DNA from: Planoprotostelium fungivorum
Taxonomy: Eukaryota; Evosea; Variosea; Cavosteliida; Cavosteliaceae
NCBI GenBank assembly: GCA_003024175.1
Contig: MDYQ01000018.1
Location: 221,554-285,553 of the forward strand
Length of the DNA: 64,000 nucleotides
Direction: 5' to 3'
How positions within the stretch are numbered: the stretch's first letter is position 1; every line of letters begins with the position of its first letter. This document shows positions 1-12,510 of the stretch, piece after piece. The translations under genes were made by a program, and so were the position numbers. Below the pieces are notes generated by a model, which did no database searches, was not told the origin of the DNA, and was given only the letters and a program-made list of their open reading frames with translations.

Positions 1-2
1 GC

Positions 3-161
3 ACCTTCTCTACTCTTGACGTGATCTCATTCGAGCCACACATCGTCGGTGATCGAGATGGTGACACCAGCATCGTGGAACGAGGGCTGATGGATGATGA
101 TCCGTTCGACAAGAGAGAAGTTGCATTCACTTCACGATTGAATAAAGAAGACACACGCTGA
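3..161 (+). CDS. 3' end of an upstream gene, hypothetical (partial)
   Basis: An open frame runs from the window edge to a TGA at 159-161, about 52 residues. It is rich in Asp, Glu and Arg and ends ...TSRLNKEDTR. An AATAAA-like hexamer lies inside it near 140. It could be the last exon of a plus-strand gene that begins outside the window, convergent with NOG1, whose stop lies 90 bp away. No domain is recognisable, and the frame could be chance. Confidence 0.3.
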   Translation, partial: TFSTLDVISFEPHIVGDRDGDTSIVERGLMDDDPFDKREVAFTSRLNKEDTR

Positions 162-249
162 TGATGATGATGGTGTCAACGTCTTTGGATGCATCGATCG
201 TGCGTGATGCATGATGTCAACGAGAGAAAGGAAACACGACGGTGACTCT

Positions 250-2569
250 TTATCTGTGGTCTGCAGTACCTCTTCCTCTCTTTCCACTGAAGAGATGTTT
301 CGGCTTCAAGTTTGGAATGTGTCTGTCTGACTCTCCCTTCTTTGCCGCCTTTCCCATCTTCTTCTGGTTCTTCTTCGCCACACCTTCCACCTTCTCCTTG
401 GCCTGGATGTCCTTGAGTCCACTGTCTCTGCCCGGCGATTTAGACGACAGTCGCTGTCGCTTCTGCAACATCTCCTCTCCCGCTCCTTCTAATACGGCCG
501 ACACGGAGGCACTTCTCGTCCTCTTGTTGCCGGGGCCGCGAGATTGAGAGCGGCTTCGTGCGCCTTCTACGGCCTTTGAAGGGTCCATTCCAAGCTCTTC
601 GAGCTGGTCTTCCATGTCATCGATGGAGCCCTTCGTTCTGCCGTTCCTGGGCATGATGGCGTGGGAGCGACCTCTCTCGGTGCGGGCGATTTCTCTCTGG
701 ACGAGCTGAAGGAGGTCAGGAGGTCACGTCTATGCGATCGCACGCGCGATGATGTGGATGATGATGATGACGTTCTCACCTTCTTGTCTCTGATCTCCTT
801 GACGAGTTCGGCCTGCTCTTCGGTGAGCTCCATCTCTGGATCTTCCTCCAATCTCTTCTTCTCCAACGCCTCCAGCCTCGTCTCTTCTTCTGCCTCCAGC
901 TCTTCCAACTTTGCGAGAATGTCTGGGTCAACAAAGTCTGCAATGTTCTGTCCGTTGACAATCTCCGGAACAACGTCGAACCTCCACTCGTCGTCCTTCA
1001 GCTTGTACCTCTCTGAAATGACGTCAATCTACAACCTGCCACCGTGTGATCTCTCACTCTTCCACTCGAGGGAACCAAAGTGTTGCTCCCAGATGGGTTT
1101 GAGGAGCTCGTTCTCTTCGTATTGTCGAACGTAATTGTCTGCCTCTGTTGAAATCTTCTGCATTCTGTTCTTGACAGACTCGGGGATGATAGCACTACGA
1201 TCCTATGTTTGAGTCAGAACGGTTACACATTGTTGATGTCACGACGTGTGTGGATACAAGTAGACACATGCGTCGATGAGATGATGAAGACTTTTCACCT
1301 TGTCGTCTCTCGGTGTGGGTGTGGCCAAGTGGATTCTGGATAAGATATCGTTGGACTTCTTTCCTGACATCTTAGCCTCGACTCGGTTGGCCAAGAGTGT
1401 GTCACATGCTGCCTTCTTCACGGCAGAGACACCCTCTTCAGTCATGGTGCTCATGGGGACGATTGGAATCTCTCCATTGTTCGTCATCTTGTTGATGATC
1501 TTCTTGGCCTTGTCTCCCAAATCTTCGAATCGCTGCACGTCGATCTTGTTGGCACAGATGAGGAGGGGTTTGTTCGTGAAGAGAGGTTTGATGGAATGGA
1601 AGAGGTTGGCCTGAGTCTCGAGAGAGTAACCGCACTGCTCGGAGATGTCTATGACGAAGAGAACGGCGGCCCGAAGATGAGCGAGTGCAGTGATGGACTG
1701 CATCTCGATGGTGTTTCTCTGATCGAGGGGATGATCTAAGATACCCGGGGTGTCGATGACCTGCCATCTCAAGTATTCGTAATCGGTGTGACCAACAAAG
1801 AGTGATTTGGTGGTGAAAGGGTAAGGTTGAACCTCGACATCGGCACGTGTGACCTGATATGAGATGTGAGATGAGTGGAGGAGGAGGAGAGAGTGTTACC
1901 TTGTTGAGGAAAGAAGATTTTCCGACGTTGGGGTAACCGCAGAGAACGAGGGTGCGGGTGTTGGGATCGATGGAAGGAAGTCTAGAAAGATGCTGTCTGA
2001 CTTGCTCGAGGTAAGCCAGAGAGGAAGTGTGCCTCTTGATGAGTGTCGCCATTCTGTAATAAAGTGAGCCTCTGGAGTGATGTGATATGAGAGTTAAGCA
2101 CGTACCTTCCCAGAGCTGCCTTTTTCAGCTGCTTGCAACGGTAGAGAGAGTCTCCGTATTTGAGGAGCTTGAGATAGTCATTTGCAATCTGGTCGACCAG
2201 ATGTCTGGCCGTGTTCAATTGACCCAGGGCGAGCTTGTAATGATCGCGATCATACAGAATGTTGATGAGATCGGCGTAGAATGGGTGGATGTCCTATCCT
2301 TGGGTCAGATCCATCATCCGAGAAAATCATCAGAGATGTGTGCAACTCACCGTCAACAGAGGAAATTGATCCAAGATGAGAGAGAGCTTATCGTGGCAAT
2401 TCTGTTGTGTGTATTTCACCTTTCTCATGTAGAAAGCTCGGATACGAGTGATTGCATAACTGGGATGAACCACCGTGGGAGTCTTTCTCTGTGTCTTTGA
2501 GAGCATCACATCGATAAACTCCGTGGCCGTGGGGACCGTGGTGATGGTCTTGAAGTTATAGAGCACCAT
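250..2569 (-). CDS. NOG1: NOG1, nucleolar GTP-binding protein 1
   Basis: This is an Obg-family GTPase that acts in the nucleolus during 60S ribosomal subunit assembly. The start [20 protein letters not shown] at 2569 matches the usual family start. The long helical N-terminal region includes [20 protein letters not shown]. The G domain has G1 [10 protein letters not shown]3 [10 protein letters not shown] and G4 ANKID. The C-terminal tail is charged and ends [20 protein letters not shown], as in NOG1 orthologues. About seven exons are separated by introns of roughly 45-60 nt, giving about 650 residues, the normal family size. A short exon at about 2640-2733 splices in frame just upstream (CAG at 2634, acceptor before GAAGAGATGG), so an N-terminal extension is formally possible; a 5'UTR intron is more likely. 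No essential motif is missing. Confidence 0.96.
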
Positions 2570-2912
2570 CTCTTCCTGTCGATGTTAGAGACACTCAATG
2601 TGACGCCCTCAGAAGATGAAGAGGGAGGTGTTACCTGTTTGGATGATGGTTTGAGAATGAGAAACTGTGACACCCGATTTTTTCTCAGTTCAATGTCGCA
2701 TTGTGATGAAACCAGAAAAACAAGAGAAGTCAATGGTTCGAATTTATTCTCTCTCCAAAGGCGTCACGTTAGAGATGAAGACAATATCCTCTAGTTGATG
2801 AAGAGTTCGCGTCACCAAGATAAAGTAAAATCGATTATGTTGAAAGAGAAGAGTTATTACATGATGACACATTTATCTTTCTTCATCCTTCTCTTCACTG
2901 CTTCGATGATCC

Positions 2913-3395
2913 TCACGCAGCCTGAATGATCTCCTCTGGATCGACGGACGTATCAATCTTTCTCATAGAGCACAGCATCCTACCATCTATCTCCACCTTG
3001 GATGTTCTGACGGCCTCTAAGCATTCCGAGCCAAGCTTCATCTCACCGATCATCATCTCCAGCACATCAAGTCTATTCGCTGACTACAGTGTGAATCAGG
3101 TTGTTCTTCAAGGCGTCTTGGTTGTTCCATCCATGGTAGGTCTCATCAGATCGACGTAATACGAAGGGTATTACGTCCACGGTGGAGCCAATAATTTTCT
3201 CGATCTTCCTCTTTGAATTTGAGACTTTAAAAGCAAGCAGAGTCGAACTCTTTCAACTGCTCTCCGTCACCATCCAAGTGAAGTTCGAAGCATGCCCTGC
3301 GATCGTTTGAGCCGATCATCGATGGTGGTGTTCGTGCGCTCACTTCTATCTGTAGAGAGGCCACCTCCTTCTCAACAGATGGAGGACATCACTGC
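2913..3395 (-). pseudogene. Hypothetical gene, reading frame broken by single-base shifts
   Basis: Minus-strand reading gives a protein-like sequence in three consecutive frames with almost no gap between them. Block one (about 3395-3240) contains ACFELHLDGDGEQLKEFDSA. Block two (about 3240-3085) contains KIIGSTVDVIPFVLRRSDET. Block three (about 3082-2913) contains EMKLGSECLEAVRTSKVEID and ends at a TGA. The first switch falls at a TTTT run near 3228 and the second near 3081. Each needs one extra base, and there is no room for a normal intron. No family is recognised. It is either a decayed gene or a gene with sequence errors; no clean start was found. Confidence 0.45.
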
Positions 3396-3530
3396 TTAGA
3401 TGGTAATGATATTCAAACGAGTTACGGAGCAGGGCTGAGAGCTCAGGTTGATGATCGGTCACCACATCACATTTGACAGAAGATGAAATCATCATCACAC
3501 AATCTCTCATTCTACACTTCACGATCCTCT

Positions 3531-6500
3531 TTAATCTCCATAGACAGACGCCGGTCCCTCTCCCGACGTCGATTGGTCCGCTCCCGAATTCGTCACGGCC
3601 GAGTCCCCGTGAACGCTCGACTCATAGGATGCTTCTATGGTATTCTGTGACTGCAGAGATTGTGCGGTGGACCCTCCCCTCAAGTCCGTCATTCTCAAGT
3701 TGTTCGCCTGCGGTTGATTCGGCCCTCGCGTCTCATCGAGCAGAGATCTCCTGCAGCTGCTGATGGTGCGACCGATGAAGACGAAACCGCCGATCTTATT
3801 GAAGGTGTTGTAAGTGAAGTAGAGGCAGGGCAGCAGCTCGGTCAGGGCGAGGCCGACGAAAGAGAATATTGGGCTGATGTTGTTGACGGTGAAGATGATG
3901 ATGATGAAGATGGAGTGCAGGATGAAAGTGACGGAGAAGACGATGGTGTTGGTCAAGATGACCTTCTTCGGGGTGGTACCTCGTGTGTCGTTCTCTAGCA
4001 TGAGGCTGTACAACCTTAAGCCGTAGATGATGAAGAGCACTCCCATCACTAAGGAGATGACTGCGATCGCGATCGCATAAGTCAGAGATACGATCTGCGA
4101 ACGTCAGATCAGTGAGACTCGATGAAAAGAACAATAAAATGAAATAAATCCTTCTTCACCTGATCTTTGTGGTTGAGAGAGTTGAACGCGGACAGTGAAC
4201 GACCACCACATTCGTTTACGATGCCTTTGGATATCTCGTAGAAAGTGATGAGGAGGACGATGAACAGGATATAGAGGATGGCATTGACGATGATGACGAG
4301 ACGGACACCCAATCGAAATATACCCTTCGGTGTGACGGATAGAAGGCCTCCGGCCATGACCATCCTGTTACAAGTTACGATGATGATCGTGATGTCGATG
4401 ATGTATCTTTGATGATCGTCTGATGATGTCCATGATGATGGATGACGATATCTCACCAGAAGAGGACAATGAGGGTGAATGCAGTGAAGTGTAAGAAGTG
4501 CGGCAGGGCGATGAGAACAAAGGTCGTGACCACACCGTCCAGAGAAGAGAGGAAATAGATTCCACGAATGACACAGAAGGCAAAGATGAAAGGATTGATA
4601 CAATCGTTGATGACATACCTACCAACATCATCACTGTTATTCCACCATTCAAACGTTTCACTCACTCTCTCTTCTTCTTCAACGTGATGTAGAGGATGAT
4701 GCATGAGACGATGAAGGCGAGGGCGGCAGTTAGAATGTAAAAGGATCCGAGAATATCGGCCAGGACCAACTCTAAGGGTGCCGTGTCGAGCAGAGTGGCC
4801 TCTCTCCACTCTCTCACTCTCACGATGGGGAAGTACATTTGGTTGATGCTGCTGTTCAATATCTGACATCATCGTCACAACGACATCATCAGCGGCCACG
4901 TGGAGATTGATGATGGTGATGATGATGATGATTGCGATGATGATGTGATGATCGTTATGATGATGAAAATCTGGATGGTGATATGATGATCGTGATGATC
5001 TTGATGATGATCTGATGATCTTGATGGGTGAATGATACCGAATCGTCTCACCTCAGAACACAAGAAACGACCCGAAGACACTTGGATCATGCTGACGTTG
5101 ACATTCATCGGGGTCAGACCGGTGAGAGAACTGTCACTCCTGGCGAAATCAAAGGTAGTGTACGACTGTGAATCGGCTCCGATGTCTCTCAGGCCGATGC
5201 AGACCTGGAGACTTTCAGACCGAATGATGACGTCATCGTTCACCTGAACGGTTCCCAGAACGGGTGAATCGTATGCGATGGCCACACCGTCTCCTTGCAA
5301 GACACCGATGGTGACACCCCTTCCATTCTCTACCTGTCTCATTATTCAATCAATGACAACGAACGAGATATGTATAGAAATACTGATCATTATCGATAGA
5401 GGTGAGAAGACGTTGTAGTGATGAGATTCTTCTCTTATGAAATATCTTTGCTTGTCTTACACACGGTGATATGTTCTCTTATCGTACACGACAGACTCAC
5501 ACTGAACGTTCGACTCTGCCTCGTGTCGATGAAAGGTGGCACCGTCTTCATCTTCTTACCCAAAAATTGCAGAGAAGACACGGTGGACAGCACGACGCTG
5601 ATGCAACCCAGGGCAACCGAATTCTCATTGTACCGAATGAAATTGTTGTCTCCAGTCAGTGTTCCGGTCGTATTGCTGCACATGGAACCCTTTCCCGCTG
5701 AAAAAGTCAGTGGCGGGAGATTTGAAATTCGAATCACATGGAATGGCGGCGGGGAGGGAGGAATAGCACTGCGATGAGCCGCCCGTGCCGCAGGAGCAAG
5801 AGATAACGTCTAAATAATCTGAGGTGGATGCCCTGCACACTGCACTGTTCTTAATGACGTTGGAAGTGCCCGTGCCTTCTATGACTTGGAAGAAAATGTC
5901 TTGAGCCGACTTGAAATTTAAACCTGATGGAACGTCAATTTTACGTTGCAGAAGTACCAATTGATCGTTGTAATAAAAGATTCTCATTCCTACAAATGTG
6001 TAGAATGAATGATTTACAATGTTACATCATAAAACTTGTGTTTGTAACGATGATGAGCGATAGAATAAATCGTAATGTTTTCATTCTCACCCGATCGAAA
6101 AGTGTTCGAGTTGGTCACCGAAGGGCTAGTCCACTGCACACTGCGTGTGACTGCGGGAGACCACTTACCGCTGGTCCAGGTGTAATGATTCTTCCAGGTG
6201 GCCCCTGATCTAAGACAAGACGTTTGATCTTTTCCCGTGAAGGCGTAATTGACTCCCACGCTGGCGGTCTCGCTGACGACATCATAGCAACCTTTCTCTG
6301 CTTCGCAGGATTCTCTGATGAGATTGTGAGACGTTTCGAAGGGTGTGTATGTTGATGATGTATGATGATGCACGATGAGCATACACGATCATCGTCATGA
6401 TGGTGATGATATTATCATGATCATGGAACGATGCCTCTATTTCGTTGCGATAGTATTGAATGAAGATGATATGAATCGCAAACTCATGATGACGGATGAC

Positions 6501-9500
6501 GATGATCTCACTTTGTCATGTAGGGAACCAACCACCTCTCTCCCCCTCCTTTCATCCATCAACAATCATCATATCAAAACACGAGAATGGACTCACGGTC
6601 TCCGGTGGAATTTCCGTTGCAAGTGGAAGCGTTGTAGATGTACGTCAGACAAGAGTTGGGTATGTCCACCTCGATCGGAGCGAGACAGAAGGGCAATCTA
6701 AAAATAGCCGCCCACGGTGTATTCGTCGCAGGATAGATACGATTCATCGCGCAGGCACCTGTTACGACAAATTAAGACGTTTCACGTGATCGATACCGAG
6801 TGTGTCACTTACCTTCCGCTCCTCCACCGACTATGAGAGAGTTGACGCTGCAGTAACCAGAGTTCTCACATTCTCGTTCGTTTTGACATCTAAAAAAGGT
6901 GAGCTGATGAGAGATACAACTCAAAAGTGAATGATAAATGTAGAAATGAGAAAGAAGATGAAACAAAAGATTAAAAAAAAAGTAGAATCACAATCGATCT
7001 GTGGATGAGCCGGGTGGTTGTGCATTCAAATTGCAAGGCAGAGAGCACGATCCCATCTCACTACAACCCGCCACCGTGACATTATCGTAGACCTGAGTGA
7101 TGTCAATCGATGTCACGTGACGTGTCACACGAAGCTCACTTGATACGTTTCATCGATGGGGTTGGGCACGATACAGATCTGCCCCGTACAATTGGATGAT
7201 GTCGATTGAGGTAAGACCTTCACGTACGTGTTTCCTCCGTCTTCGCTCCAGCCACAGAAATCTCCCTGGCTATTTCATGTGAGTTATATGACATGTGTGT
7301 ATCAGTGATCAATTCAAATATCACATGTTTCTCTTCTCGTCTTCATTTTAGTATGATCTTCGTTTTACAACGGAGAGATTCAATACCAGAGATAAGAAGA
7401 AAGGATGGTAGATGTAGGAAACGAAAATTTCGATCTCACCTTGTACACGCCGTAGTGCACTGTGATCGCGTGAGGTTGCTGCACACTGCAGGATTGACGT
7501 TGCAAGTGAAGGAAGAAGCACAATCGGCCGACGAAACCGAGGCCTGTGGTTCCCACACTTTATCGAAGCACCAATTGAGACAGACGTTCTCCTCGATCAA
7601 GCAGGAGGAATCCTCGCAAGAAAGAGACGGACAATTGTAGTTGCTAAAAATAGATCATTGTCCGTCGCTTCCCTCTCGACTCACCCAGCACACACGGCGT
7701 TGATGACGGTGAGGCTATATTTAGCTTCGGGTTCAGTGAAGGGAATCGGTCTACAATCCATAGATAGAGTCAAATTATAATACCGATCAATCATACTGTT
7801 TTCATCCGTGTAGATCAGACCTGTTCGCATTCGGATGAGAACGATACGTACGTTACGTCTCACCCCAACTGGTAGCGAGGTCTGTCTTCTGTAATGTATT
7901 CATGGATGACAGCAGACAAGCTATAAACTCCCTTCCCTGCCTCTCACGATCTACAACGCAAGTCCTCCTCTGCACGTCACACTTGTTATTCCAAGTGGTG
8001 CAATCTGCATCGGATACGCAGGATAGAGCTTCTCGTGAGAAGTACTCGTCCTTACAGCTTCGATACAGATCATAGTCCTCCGTGTTGTAGCCATCGCTCG
8101 ACGTACAAGATCCTGAAGGGTGTCAGAATCGCATTCAGCTTCACGTTCCTTTTTTGGCGGGAAAATGAATCACCTGTCTGTGAGATGAACAAGTAATCAG
8201 CCAGGGCCGAAGTGACGCAGGAAGTGTCTCCACCTCTTCCGCATCTACAACGAGTCAATGGATGTCACATAAGATGTCACGGACAGGGAAGATACCGTGG
8301 AGGCGTTGGTCTGAGCACGACTGGACGGTATTTGGACCAATCGGCTGACACAGTCGGAATCCCAGCGTCCTAATCTGGAACAGCAAGGATCCGCGTTGTA
8401 GTTGTCCGACAGGTAGGGGGAGACGCACTCGGTCGTGTTGACCAGTTGGACGGAGGAATTATCGTAATCGAGTAGGACTTGGACTAGGGCCTTGCAGCCG
8501 TAGTAGTCGTTGGAGTAGGCGAGAGATGCGGTGGAGATCTGAAGAGAGGTTGGTATGGATGATGATGGGTCGATGATGCGATCGATCATGTGATCGTGTG
8601 ATCATGTGATGTGGATGATGATGGTGATCGCGATCATGTGGATGAACGATCGTGCTATCTCCGCTCATACAAATGATATCGATCATTTCATTCACTCACT
8701 TCACTCGCGACAAGCACGGGAAACAGAGTCGTGTTCTGTCCCATGGCCAACTGCCGTTTCAGTCGATTCTGAACGATCGAAAATCTCCCATAATTACACT
8801 CTGAAACCTTCTTCTCTGGATAATAGACAGCCCTGGCTCCCCTACCCCGTTCACGATCTACAACGCGCCAATCTCCCACCTCGAACTTTCTGAGAAGATT
8901 CTGGGGCCCACGGTGACACTTACGTCTGACAATTGAGATTCGTCGAGGAATACGGAATCTACACCGTTGTAGGTGTAGTTTAAAAGGACGGCGAAGGACA
9001 AGACGTTGGCTGCGGGTGGGAAAGATATTTGGGTGTCGTTCAGGATGAGGTTCTCCCACAGACCCGTCTGTGAAAATGGTCATCAGAAAGAGATGATGAT
9101 GATCGATTATTGGATGATGAGATGCCGATCATCGATTGGATGATCGGATGAACAGTCGATCACTCTGGAGATGATGATGGTGGTGATGAGTGATGATCGA
9201 GATGATCACCCTGAGCAATAAGGAGAAGACTGGATAAAAAGGTATACTATCTGTCGATGGAAACAGAGTCCAAGTATTAATACATCCAAACTGCCACGCC
9301 CTACATTCTCGTCACTCCAATACATCCAAATAAAACGACATCGTTAACTCACAGACAGGTGGATGATGTTCCGTTGTAACGAGCGATGTACATGCTTTGC
9401 AGCGATCTCGATTGATAATAACTGACTTGATCGAACCTCTTCAGCCTTAACGTGTCTCGCGTGTGGTTCGTCCGTAAAACGATCGAATAGGTGTTGGTGT

Positions 9501-10720
9501 TGTTGCTGTTGAGTTCCCACACGTTGAAGAAGAGATTGAGCATGACCCAGTCTCGGCCAAAATCGCTGGGGCAGACAAACATGGCAGTCTCATCGTTGCC
9601 ATAGTTGTTTGAGCCCCAGTATCCATCCGTGGTAGGTGTGACGTCATCGAAATCGTAGTAGAAATCTACGTCTACATCAGTGTAGACGGCCACGGAAATC
9701 TATTTTTCGAAATTTAATTTTTCGATGATGGCGATGATCATCATCACCTGCTCGCATCGTGTGATGTTGTATTGTCTTAACTCGGCGAAGCCCGCGACAT
9801 CTGTTGTCTTCGTCTCTACGACTCCTGGGATGATACAAGAGTAATCCGGGAGGGTCGGTGAACATGGTGGTGGTGTGTCATCTCCTTCTGCAGGGGTAAT
9901 GGAACGAGCGGTGATGTTGAATTTGACGTCGGTTGCAGCGGCTTGCACCATGAGAAAGTAAGTTCCGAGTTTATGAGATGGCTCGAAGGCACATTGGACC
10001 AATCCTAAGATGGCGTCTGGAAAATAGACGGCTCTCTGTTTGGATGAGTTAGAGTCGATGGTGGGAGAAGATGGAGTTGGTGATTGAGAAAGATGCACAG
10101 ATGAGATTCAGATGGAAGTGATTGAGATCGGCTGAATCGGATGCAGTCGATCGATGGTGAGATGGAATCGATATAGAAGGAGATCTCACGATGAATTCTG
10201 TGTCCGTTACGGGAGCCCGATTGTCCATGAGAAGGACCGCGTTTCCATATTCTGAAAGGACTCGAACATCTGCGGGTCGGATGAGCGACGAATGAGTTGT
10301 ATAGATTACCCAGGGAAGAACATGATGATCCTGTCAGCTGAAATCGATAATTCGCCGTTTGGGAAGGTCCTAACGTCTGACCTACCAACGTGACTCCATC
10401 TTGTAATAATGTCCATTTCTCATCGTATCGTGAACACAGAGAAGCATCACACTGTTTATCGTTGATCATTGTGTATAAGATTAGACGTTCACCTTTGTGC
10501 ACAGTTGGCATGCATTCTGTTTCGTGTAATCACAGATGCAATCTGTGATGGGTTGAGGTGCACAAGTCGGACAGACAGTGACCTCTGGATAATATAGTGT
10601 CTCATTATAAACCACTGAGAACTGAGCGAAGCTCATCGCCGTCCCCAAAGCTTCTGCGCTCTTCACGGTGTATTCTACCGATGTTGGGGGTAATGTGCTG
10701 GCGACATCTGTATGAATAAT
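3531..10720 (-). CDS. Giant cysteine-rich, multi-pass membrane protein (receptor-like)
   Basis: A chain of minus-strand exons reads as one long gene. The 5' part (about 10.7-4.9 kb) is an extracellular-type region rich in Cys, Asn-X-Ser/Thr and aromatic residues. It has repeated cysteine blocks such as VTVCPTCAPQPITDCICDY (near 10.55 kb), NADPCCSRLGRWDSDC (near 8.36 kb) and SDADCTTWNNKCDVQRRTC (near 7.97 kb). The 3' part (4859-3790) has six or seven hydrophobic spans, for example near 4720, 4480, 4300, 4060, 3930 and 3830. A Ser/Thr/Gln-rich cytoplasmic tail follows and ends VYGD at a TAA (3531). The layout resembles a surface receptor or adhesion protein with a large ectodomain. The membrane part recalls TOM1/TOM3-like or GPCR-like seven-helix proteins, but the family was not established. 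The 5' end is uncertain, and more than one gene cannot be excluded. Several introns hold GAT-rich microsatellites. Confidence 0.6.
4900..5035. repeat. GAT/ATC-rich microsatellite inside an intron
   Basis: An imperfect run of GATGATG/GTGATGATC units lies between the exons ending near 4875 and beginning near 5040 of the large membrane-protein gene. Similar GAT-rich tracts occur in other introns of the window (about 4375-4450, 8575-8640, 9090-9210, 37150-37240). They look like simple-sequence expansion inside introns rather than a separate element. Confidence 0.7.
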
Positions 10721-11529
10721 GTAAGCGGATCCATACAGCTACATATCAAAGGTACACACGTGATATGAAAGCAGCCCAGACGAGACATCTCAATAGCTGC
10801 CGCATCATATCGAGATGATGTGTGCGTCGAAAATACGAAGCAAGTAAGGAAGCAGTTTTTCCGGTTGCCGTAGCGACGATCTGCTGGACGCGGATTATGC
10901 ATACGCCCACCAGCCTCAACACAAGCATCTCCCCCGTCACAGCAAGGATCATCTGCAACCAGATGTAACTTATAGAGGTCCAGTCGGGTCGCGTGACTCG
11001 GCGGCGTTCGCGGGTTTCTCTCGGTCTGAAAATATCGCATATAAAATGGGTCGATTCTCCACGAATGATTCAATCTTATTCTCACTCTGATGCTTTCAGT
11101 ACTCCTGTTCGAATTTCGAGTGCTCTGGTGGAACCACAGGTGAAACGGCGTTTACCTGCGTCATGATCTCCATTTACTCTTGCCTATTCCCGCCCCATTC
11201 CAAATGCAAGGGGACTGCCTCTCAGCCCTCAGATACTGCAATGTGATCGTGCACCGCCGACAGCAGTGGTATATCTTACATGATTGTGGTGAGACTATTC
11301 CCCGCACAGTCTTTATTTTCTTGCCAGTTCGTATACGTGGTCCACAACCAGTTCTCTCGTCTTAAACTCTTGCTCGTACGCGAGCTGTCTGTCGTCATTA
11401 TGGCTCGTTCGCGGCGACTCGCTCACTCATTTAGATAAAGCATGCTCGCTCATCTTTGGCTTCAAGTGTTCTATCAAGCTGAAAAGATTTGTTACGTTGG
11501 ATTTCATCGATTGCCAAGCCTGCTTGGCG
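10721..11529. other. Unassigned stretch upstream of the membrane-protein gene
   Basis: No convincing gene was found here. A minus-strand open segment at 10746-10975 follows a good acceptor and contains a DPCCDGGDACVEAGG motif like the cysteine blocks of the neighbouring ectodomain, so a 5' exon of that gene may lie here. A second segment near 11360-11285 reads ENWLWTTYTNWQENKDC, faintly like part of a C-type lectin fold, but the flanks do not support one. Neither could be joined in frame. Confidence 0.3.
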
Positions 11530-12510
11530 TCAGACTTGTCTATCTGTCTGACTTACCATGATATGGAGGGGGCTCATGACTGTGTTCTCATAGATCTCCT
11601 CCTCTCTTCTCTTCTTCTCTTCTTCCTCTCTTCTCTTCTTCTCCCCTTCCTCTCTTCTCTTCTTCTCTCCCTCTTCTTTCTTCTTCTTCCTCTCTCCCTC
11701 TTCTTTCTTCTTCTCCCTGCTTTTCTTCTCTTTCTCCTTTTCTGCTCTTATCTTCTTCCCAGATGTTCTCACACCTTCGTTTGTATTCTCCTTCATACTC
11801 TTTCAATCTTCGTACATAATTCACCACTCACCTCTTCTATATTCATCCCTTCTTCCCCTTCGATATCTTCACGCCTTCGTCTCTCCCCTCTCTTCTCACT
11901 CCTCTCCTCTGTCATCTTCCTCTTGTTCGACAGACGCACTTTGAGTGGACGAGAGGACATGTTCAGCTTATTGGCAATCTTGTTGACTCCTCTGTCATGA
12001 TGGAGTCCTTCGGCTCTCCTCTTCTTTTGTGATGAAGAGGAGAAGGTGGTGGGTTGAGTCGATTTCTTCTGTTCGAGGTGATCTCTCTTGTGAGTTCTCT
12101 TGGTTGTTGGAGGTGGAGCCGACTTGTCCCATCGATCTTCCCATTGATCTTCATCATCGACGGTCAGATCCACATGACGATGGATCGAATAGTTGGGATC
12201 GATCGTTGGATTTCCCGGTGCATTGCAGGTGAACCATCCAGATGGATCGCTGCGGCTTCGATATCGTCTCTCGATCTCCTTGTTCTAAGCCTCTCATGTT
12301 ACTGTTGGAAATATCTGTAATGGGTGGAAGAGGAAGGTCCATCGGCTGACACCTAAGTATCGCTGTTCGTCCATTTGAGAAGGCGATTGATAATGGCAGT
12401 CCATCATCTCTTAAAATCCAAGGCAATTCGGTCCATTCAAGTTGTCGAAGAGACGTTCTATTTGATGCACGGGCCAGACAGACACATCATATGTAGACGT
12501 CGAATCTTTT
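11530..12510 (-). CDS. Hypothetical charged, low-complexity protein
   Basis: The minus-strand frame from about 12270 to 11840 reads NKEIERRYRSRSDPSGWFTC, then DLTVDDEDQWEDRWDKSAPP, then a Lys/Arg/Ser-rich region with KIANKLNMSSRPLKVRLSNK. A GTGAGT donor at about 11831 leads into a polypurine tract encoding almost pure Lys/Glu/Arg (11590-11790). An upstream frame at 12480-12290 contains SLRQLEWTELPWILRDDGLP but has an in-frame TGA, so its link to the rest is unproven. The composition suggests a disordered, possibly nuclear protein. No family is recognised and both ends are uncertain. Confidence 0.45.
11590..11795. repeat. Polypyrimidine (plus) / polypurine (minus) tract
   Basis: About 200 bp consist almost only of C and T on the plus strand, in CTTCTCTTCTTCC-like repeats. 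On the minus strand this is a GA-rich tract read as Lys/Glu/Arg repeats in two frames. Mirror-like symmetry of such tracts can favour triplex DNA. It may be coding or may be a repeat-expanded intron/UTR of the charged hypothetical gene. Confidence 0.75.

Noticed and set aside
2582-2794. Plus-strand ORF upstream of NOG1
   Set aside because: It lies opposite the probable 5'UTR intron and exon of NOG1 and has no gene-like features of its own.
4900-5035. CRISPR-like or satellite array
   Set aside because: The units are 3-6 nt GAT variants without spacers; it is intronic microsatellite in a eukaryotic gene.
11180-11365. C-type lectin domain
   Set aside because: Only one short WLWTTYTNWQENKDC-like segment is visible; the conserved disulfides and WND motif are missing in adjoining frames.
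11497-12000. Plus-strand Leu/Ser-rich ORF of 167 codons
   Set aside because: It is the complement of the polypurine tract; runs of LLL/SS/FF reflect simple sequence, not a membrane protein.
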